Assembly (NCBI GenBank): GCA_030637805.1 | Contig: DAOWFV010000190.1 | Location: forward strand, 1-11,350 | Source of the DNA: Acidobacteriota bacterium | Lineage (GTDB): Bacteria; Acidobacteriota; Thermoanaerobaculia; Thermoanaerobaculales; Sulfomarinibacteraceae | Reading direction: 5' to 3' | DNA length: 11,350 nucleotides | Part shown: piece after piece, positions 7,886 through 11,350 of the stretch | Layout: every line of letters begins with the position of its first letter | Position numbering within the stretch: position 1 is the stretch's first letter | Program-made: the position numbers and the translations under genes | Notes under the pieces: generated by a model | What the model was told of the DNA's origin: nothing | The model's input: only the letters and a program-made list of their open reading frames with translations | The model's database searches: none

Positions 7886-9184
7886 ATGAGGCTCCGTACG
7901 ACCACCGTCTTGCTGTTGATTACCTTCGCCGTCTGCGGTGTCCACGCCCAGGACAGCTGGAGCGCGCACACCCGAGCCGGTGAGTACGCGTTCGCGCGCG
8001 GAGATCTCGAGCGCGCCGAGGCCGAGTTCCAGGCCGCGCTCGAGATCGCGCAACAGCTCCCCGCGGGTGACAGGAGGCTGGAGACGAGCCTCGAAAACCT
8101 CGCCCGCCTCTCCGAGCATGAATCGGACTTCGACCGGGCCCAGTCGCTTTACCAGCTGCAGCTGGCTGCAGAGGAGATGCGCGTCGGCGAGGAGGACCCC
8201 GTCCTTCTCGACACACTCCTCGCCGTGGCACGCGCGGCCCAGCCTTCCGGGGACGTGCCCACGGTCCAGGAGAGTCTGACCCGTTACACGCAGATCGCCG
8301 AAACGACCGGGAAGGCCGACCCGGGCCGGTGGTGGCGGGCCCTGGCCATTCTCGCGCGCACTGAGACGATCCAAGAGCATCACGAAAGTGCTCTCCGCTG
8401 GCAGCGACGGGCGGTGGAGGTCCTCGACGACGACCGGGGCGCCACCGAGACCGAGCGCGCCGACGCAATCGAGACCCTGGCCCGCATGGAGCTGGTGGCG
8501 GGCGAGGGCCGCAGGGCCGAGATGCTGCTGGTGAAGGTCGCTCAGCTGCGCACCGCCGAGGATGAGGCCGACGCCACCGCGGATACTATGGCCAGTGGCG
8601 CCGCCGTCGCGTTCGGCGCCGGAGAGCCGGTGACCGCCGAACGCCTGGCGATGCGGGCGCTCAACGCGGCGCCGAATGCCGAAGCCGAGCTGATGGCCCG
8701 CCGGGTGCTTGCCGACATCTCCTGGGTCCGGGTCGGGCGCGGCACTGATGACCTCGCCGTCCTCCTCGCGGCCGCCACCGAAGACGAGGAGCTGGTCCGA
8801 GCCCGCGATAGGCTGCGTTCCCTGAACGTACTCGAGAACGGGGAGAACCGTGAAACTCTCACCAGGCTGGTGCAGGTCGAGGCCCTCAGAGGTCATCCTG
8901 GAGAGGCCGCCCGATGGCAGCAGCAGGTGCTCGCCCTTGCGCTCGCAGACGGCAACGCCCTGGCGGCACGCCAGGACCTCGTGACCCTGCTGGCCGCGGC
9001 CGGCGAGCTCGACGAGGCGCTGGCCGAGAACGCGGCCATCCTCGCGGACCTGGAGGCCCAGCACGGCGCCGCCGACCCGCGCCTGCTGCCCGTGCTCGAA
9101 CAGCGCCTCGAGTTGCTGATCCGCGCCGGACACAAGAAAGAAGCGAAGAAGGTGAGGAAGCGGGTTAAGAAGCTGGCGCGATAA
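7886..9184 (+). CDS. Exported tetratricopeptide-repeat-like protein
   Basis: This 432-residue protein begins with a typical Sec signal peptide: basic MRLR, a hydrophobic core, then VHA before Gln22 as a probable signal peptidase I site. Cys17 does not sit in a lipobox, so a lipoprotein is unlikely. The mature part is nearly all alpha-helical and rich in Ala, Glu, Leu and Arg. TPR-like helix pairs are clear near residues 30-50 (AGEYAFARGDLERAEAEFQA), 65-95 and 145-200 (ETLARMELVAGEGRRAEMLL), and again near 310-415. The last 20 residues are strongly basic (KKEAKKVRKRVKK). TPR proteins are protein-binding scaffolds; no catalytic domain is visible, so the specific role is unknown. A periplasmic adaptor is the simplest inference. 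The gene is co-directional with its neighbours but separated from them by repeat-bearing gaps, so an operon is uncertain. Confidence 0.8.
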   Translation: MRLRTTTVLLLITFAVCGVHAQDSWSAHTRAGEYAFARGDLERAEAEFQAALEIAQQLPAGDRRLETSLENLARLSEHESDFDRAQSLYQLQLAAEEMRVGEEDPVLLDTLLAVARAAQPSGDVPTVQESLTRYTQIAETTGKADPGRWWRALAILARTETIQEHHESALRWQRRAVEVLDDDRGATETERADAIETLARMELVAGEGRRAEMLLVKVAQLRTAEDEADATADTMASGAAVAFGAGEPVTAERLAMRALNAAPNAEAELMARRVLADISWVRVGRGTDDLAVLLAAATEDEELVRARDRLRSLNVLENGENRETLTRLVQVEALRGHPGEAARWQQQVLALALADGNALAARQDLVTLLAAAGELDEALAENAAILADLEAQHGAADPRLLPVLEQRLELLIRAGHKKEAKKVRKRVKKLAR

Positions 9185-9187
9185 TTA

Positions 9188-9357
9188 GGAATTCGGAATT
9201 CGGAATTCGGAATTCCCGGCGCGAAGACCCGACAGCGCTTTTGGACCGGCCTGCCCGCGCCTGGACCGACGAAACACCCCCACGCGCGGGCAACGGGCTT
9301 CGAGTCAGCCGGTTGCTTCCCCGCGTCGACAATTCCGAATTCCGAATTCCGAATTCC
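9188..9357. repeat. 170-bp element bounded by inverted GGAATTC heptamer arrays
   Basis: The left array is four perfect GGAATTC units (9188-9215). The right array, 9331-9360, reads as GAATTCC units in the opposite orientation. Bases 9188-9214 are an exact 27-bp inverted copy of 9331-9357. The 116-bp interior (9215-9330) is GC-rich and has its own 9-bp stem. The left arm begins 3 nt after the TPR stop codon. No target-site duplication is evident, and no open frame in the interior resembles a known protein. Confidence 0.85.
9252..9292. repeat. Nested 9-bp hairpin inside the GGAATTC element
   Basis: TGCCCGCGC (9252-9260) and GCGCGGGCA (9284-9292) are perfect inverted copies separated by 23 nt. 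The stem is almost all G-C pairs and lies nearly central in the larger inverted repeat, so the element could fold as a long stem with an apical hairpin. Confidence 0.6.
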
Positions 9358-9416
9358 GAACTCGAGTTCTGTACCCTCCTTGCCCGTGCCATCGATGTCG
9401 GCGATGATGTTGCGTG

Positions 9417-10982
9417 ATGGTTGATCGCCTTTCCCCCGGCAAGGTCCCCTGGGACCTTGTGGCCGACCTCGTGGCCGGCGAGCTGCCTCCCGAGGTGAGG
9501 CTGGGGCCGGCGGCAGGTGAGGACGCGGCCCTGGTGGAGATCGGCGGCGAGGTGTGGGCGGTGGCATCGGACCCGGTCTCCTTCACCTCCGTCGACGCCG
9601 GCCGTCTCGCGGTGATCGTCAACGCAAACGACGTCGCGGTTCGCGGCGCCCGTCCACGCTTCTTCCTGGCGGTCGCGCTGGTCGCCCCCGACGAGGCCTC
9701 GCCCGAGCGGGTGCGAGAGCTCCTCACCCAGGTCCGAGACACCTGCGCCCTGGTGGGAGCGACCCTGATCGGTGGTCACACCGAGGTCACCCCCGGTCTC
9801 CCCCACAGCATCGTCGTGGGAACGATGATCGGCCGGGTGGAGGGTGATGCCTTCACAACCGGCGGGCTGCGCGAGGGCGACCTCGTCGGCATGACTCGTT
9901 GGCCAGGGCTCGAGGGCACCGCAATCCTGCTCGGTGAGTTCGGCGACCGTTTGCGGGCGCTGCATGGCGACACGGCGCTTGTTCTCCCCGCGGATGCGCG
10001 GGACTGGCTGCTGGTGGCGCCGGACGCCCTGCGCGCCGCCGCCTGCCGCGGTGTGAGCGCCCTCCACGACGTCACCGAGGGTGGGGTTGGCGAGGCACTC
10101 TACGAGATGGCGGTGGCCTCCGGCCTCGAAATTGAGGCACGACGAGAGGACATCCCACTTCTCCCCCAGACCGTCACCATCTGCGCGGATCTGGGCATGG
10201 ATCCCCTGGGTCTCATCGGCTCCGGAGCCATGCTCCTGGGCTGTGACGAGGCCGGCCGTGCAGAAGTGGAGGCGATGATGGCCGGGGCCGGGACCCCCTT
10301 CGCCTGGATCGGGCGGGCGCAGGCCGCCGGCGATCCGGATACGGCAGCGCTGCCGCGTTTCCCTCGCGATGAGCTTCTCAAGGCGGGCTCCATGGAGGGA
10401 ATCGGTGCCGTGGTCTTCGACATGGACGGCACTCTGGTGGACTCCGACTACGACTGGTCGGAGATCCGCCGCCGCCTCGGAGTGTCCGGGCCGTCGATCA
10501 TCGACGCCCTCAACAACCTGTCCGGGCCCGAGCGTGGAGCGCGGTGGGCGGAGCTCGAAGCGATCGAGGCCGCCGCCACCGCTGCAGCGCAACTCCATCC
10601 CGGCGCCCTTGAACTACTCGATCTTCTCTCAGAATACGGAATCAAAACCGCTCTTGTGACCAACAACAACGACCTCAACACCACAAGCCTCCTCGAACGC
10701 TTCGGCCTCCGTTTCGAGGTGGTGATCACGAGAGACTCCGGTCTGTGGAAACCCTCCGGAGCGCCGGTCGCCGAAGCTGCGCGCCGGCTCCGGATGCCGG
10801 CGGAGCGCTGCCTGGCTGTGGGCGACTCGCACTACGACATTCTCGCCGCCCGCGAGGCCGGGTTTGCAAGGGTGTGCGTCCTCCACGACGGGGACGGACG
10901 ACACGACGGGGAGACGGACCTCAGCTTCAAGGACATTCTGGCGTTTGTGCGATACCTCCGAATTGTGTTGCCGAACCAGTAG
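9417..10982 (+). CDS. AIR synthase-related (PurM/HypE-like) protein fused to a HAD phosphatase
   Basis: This 521-residue protein has two domains. Residues 1-310 are an AIR-synthase-related fold, the ATP-binding superfamily of PurM, ThiL, SelD and HypE. Visible motifs are GEDAA (Asp36), VNANDVAVRGARP (Asn69-Asp72), GGHTEVT (119-125), HDVTEGG (217-223) and DPLGLIGSGAMLL from Asp262. There is no SelD Cys/Sec motif and no HypE C-terminal Cys, so neither function is assigned; archaeal-type AIR-synthase-related proteins fit best. Residues 328-521 are a HAD hydrolase with all four motifs: DMDGTLVDSD (nucleophile Asp335, acid Asp337), VTNN (Thr415), KPSG (Lys445) and GDSHYD (Asp470, Asp474), resembling phosphoglycolate-phosphatase-type HADs. 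The metabolite is unknown. A GTG at 9414 directly precedes the ATG at 9417, and I prefer the ATG. No clear Shine-Dalgarno is seen. The stop is 4 nt before the GCAGGTC array. Confidence 0.85.
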   Translation: MVDRLSPGKVPWDLVADLVAGELPPEVRLGPAAGEDAALVEIGGEVWAVASDPVSFTSVDAGRLAVIVNANDVAVRGARPRFFLAVALVAPDEASPERVRELLTQVRDTCALVGATLIGGHTEVTPGLPHSIVVGTMIGRVEGDAFTTGGLREGDLVGMTRWPGLEGTAILLGEFGDRLRALHGDTALVLPADARDWLLVAPDALRAAACRGVSALHDVTEGGVGEALYEMAVASGLEIEARREDIPLLPQTVTICADLGMDPLGLIGSGAMLLGCDEAGRAEVEAMMAGAGTPFAWIGRAQAAGDPDTAALPRFPRDELLKAGSMEGIGAVVFDMDGTLVDSDYDWSEIRRRLGVSGPSIIDALNNLSGPERGARWAELEAIEAAATAAAQLHPGALELLDLLSEYGIKTALVTNNNDLNTTSLLERFGLRFEVVITRDSGLWKPSGAPVAEAARRLRMPAERCLAVGDSHYDILAAREAGFARVCVLHDGDGRHDGETDLSFKDILAFVRYLRIVLPNQ

Positions 10983-10986
10983 GGAT

Positions 10987-11084
10987 GCAGGTCGCAGGTC
11001 GCAGGTCGCAGGTCGCAGGTCGCAGGTCGCAGGTCGCAGGTCGCAGGTCGCAGGTCGCAGGTCGCAGGTCGCAGGTCGCAGGTC
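10987..11084 (+). repeat. Fourteen perfect GCAGGTC tandem heptamers
   Basis: Fourteen identical, uninterrupted 7-bp copies (98 bp) start 4 nt after the stop codon of the AIR synthase-HAD gene. Read on the minus strand the unit is CCTGCGA, so this array is the inverted form of the CCTGNNN arrays. The perfect identity suggests recent expansion by slippage; the other copy of the element has only about two units here. Confidence 0.95.
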
Positions 11085-11156
11085 GCACCGAGATTGTGGG
11101 CTCGACCTTGGCGATGTCAAGCCTTTTCTTCAACTTCCGTGAGTTTTTAAATGAAA

Positions 11157-11228
11157 CCTGGACCCTGAAGTCTGTGAGACCTGAGACCTGAAGCCTGAAG
11201 CCTGAGACCTGAAGCCTGAGACTTGATC
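11157..11228 (+). repeat. Ten CCTGNNN heptamers with one 2-nt phase slip
   Basis: The units are CCTGGAC, CCTGAAG and TCTGTGA, then two extra bases (11178-11179), then CCTGAGA, CCTGAAG, CCTGAAG, CCTGAGA, CCTGAAG, CCTGAGA and CTTGATC. The array ends 1 nt before the stop codon of the minus-strand gene. The triplets AAG and AGA dominate, unlike the more varied array at 7061-7130. Confidence 0.85.
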
Positions 11229-11229
11229 A

Positions 11230-11349
11230 TTACTCCGGCGTCGCCGCGAGCGCCGCCTGAAGCTCTCTCACCTTCTCTTGAATTCGCCTCACGTTGTCCG
11301 GTCCCATGCGCAGCAGGTGGCGCTGGGCGCCGGTCAGGCCCTCGAGCTG
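11230..11349 (-). CDS. C-terminus of a DUF3014-like protein (5' end outside window)
   Basis: On the minus strand an open frame enters from the right edge and ends in TAA at 11230-11232, followed at once by TGA out of phase. Thirty-nine residues are visible, starting QLEGLTGAQRHLLRMGPDNV and ending LAATPE. The pattern L(S/T)xAQxxLLRMGPxNxxRxQxKxRE resembles what I recall of the C-terminal end of DUF3014 proteins, which are inner-membrane proteins of unknown function. Only this tail is present, so the identification is tentative; the codon use and GC-rich third positions support it as a real gene end. It converges with the AIR synthase-HAD gene across the repeat element. Confidence 0.5.
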   Translation of the reverse strand, partial: QLEGLTGAQRHLLRMGPDNVRRIQEKVRELQAALAATPE

Positions 11350-11350
11350 C

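Larger units (their letters stand above)
10987..11228 (+). repeat. Dispersed heptamer-flanked element, copy 2
   Basis: This is the second and larger copy of the element at 6978-7130. It has a left array of GCAGGTC/TCGCAGG units (10987-11084), the degenerate TCGCACC (11083-11089), a 67-nt core (11090-11156) and a right CCTGNNN array (11157-11228). It occupies 242 of the 247 bases between the convergent stop codons ending at 10982 and 11230. Both right arrays contain the rare unit CTTGATC. Confidence 0.8.

Noticed and set aside
7886..7951. Lipoprotein signal at Cys17 of the TPR protein
   Set aside because: The preceding residues FAV do not fit a lipobox, and VHA before Gln22 is a better signal peptidase I site.
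9417..10350. HypE or SelD identity for the N-terminal domain
   Set aside because: The C-terminal Cys of HypE and the N-terminal Cys/Sec motif of SelD are absent; only the shared AIR-synthase-like fold motifs are present.
7730..10598. Minus-strand open frames of 467 and 477 codons
   Set aside because: They are antisense to the TPR and AIR synthase-HAD genes, run through the repeat elements, and show no recognisable family.
10927..11133. Repetitive peptide frames (RPATCDL or AGRRSQV units) across the GCAGGTC array
   Set aside because: They are a direct translation of a 7-bp tandem repeat (21-bp codon cycle), with no start context or domain.
10987..11228. CRISPR array
   Set aside because: The units are 7 bp and contiguous with no unique spacers of regular length, and no cas gene is in the window.

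Overview
The window comes from a high-GC, Gram-negative-type environmental bacterium. It encodes two exported proteins, a very long bacterial alpha-2-macroglobulin (A2M) and a B12/radical-SAM protein. Gene content and intergenic style are compatible with Acidobacteriota (Thermoanaerobaculia/Holophagae-like) or another soil or sediment lineage. That placement is an inference; no rRNA or marker gene is present. No tRNA, CRISPR array, transposase, prophage or IS gene was seen.

Layout: (1) 3-749 (+), C-terminal part of a B12-binding-type radical SAM protein. (2) 783-6872 (-), convergent with it, a 2029-residue secreted or periplasmic A2M with an intact CxEQ thioester motif. (3) 6885-7139, a divergent intergenic region with an imperfect inverted repeat and copy 1 of a dispersed repeat element. 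(4) 7140-7784 (+), an integral-membrane YhhN/lysoplasmalogenase-family protein. (5) 7785-7885, a short TCTTCGTG octamer array. (6) 7886-9184 (+), an exported TPR-like helical-repeat protein. (7) 9185-9416, a 27-bp perfect inverted repeat made of GGAATTC heptamers around a 116-bp interior. (8) 9417-10982 (+), a fusion of a PurM/AIR-synthase-like domain and a HAD phosphatase. (9) 10983-11229, copy 2 of the dispersed element, with 14 perfect GCAGGTC heptamers. (10) 11230-11349 (-), the C-terminus of a protein resembling DUF3014 family members.

The genes look like mostly independent housekeeping, envelope and accessory functions rather than one pathway. Only the three + strand genes 7140-10982 run in the same direction, and they are separated by repeat-filled gaps.

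The most unusual signal is in the gaps. Two of them (6978-7130 and 10987-11228) hold copies of one element: a left array of TCGCAGG heptamers, a conserved 67-nt core, and a right array of CCTGNNN heptamers. The left unit is the reverse complement of CCTGCGA, so the two arrays are inverted copies of one heptamer family. The unrelated GGAATTC element has the same plan: inverted heptamer arrays around a unique core. Both elements abut stop codons within 3-4 nt. I regard this as a candidate undescribed class of dispersed structured repeat.
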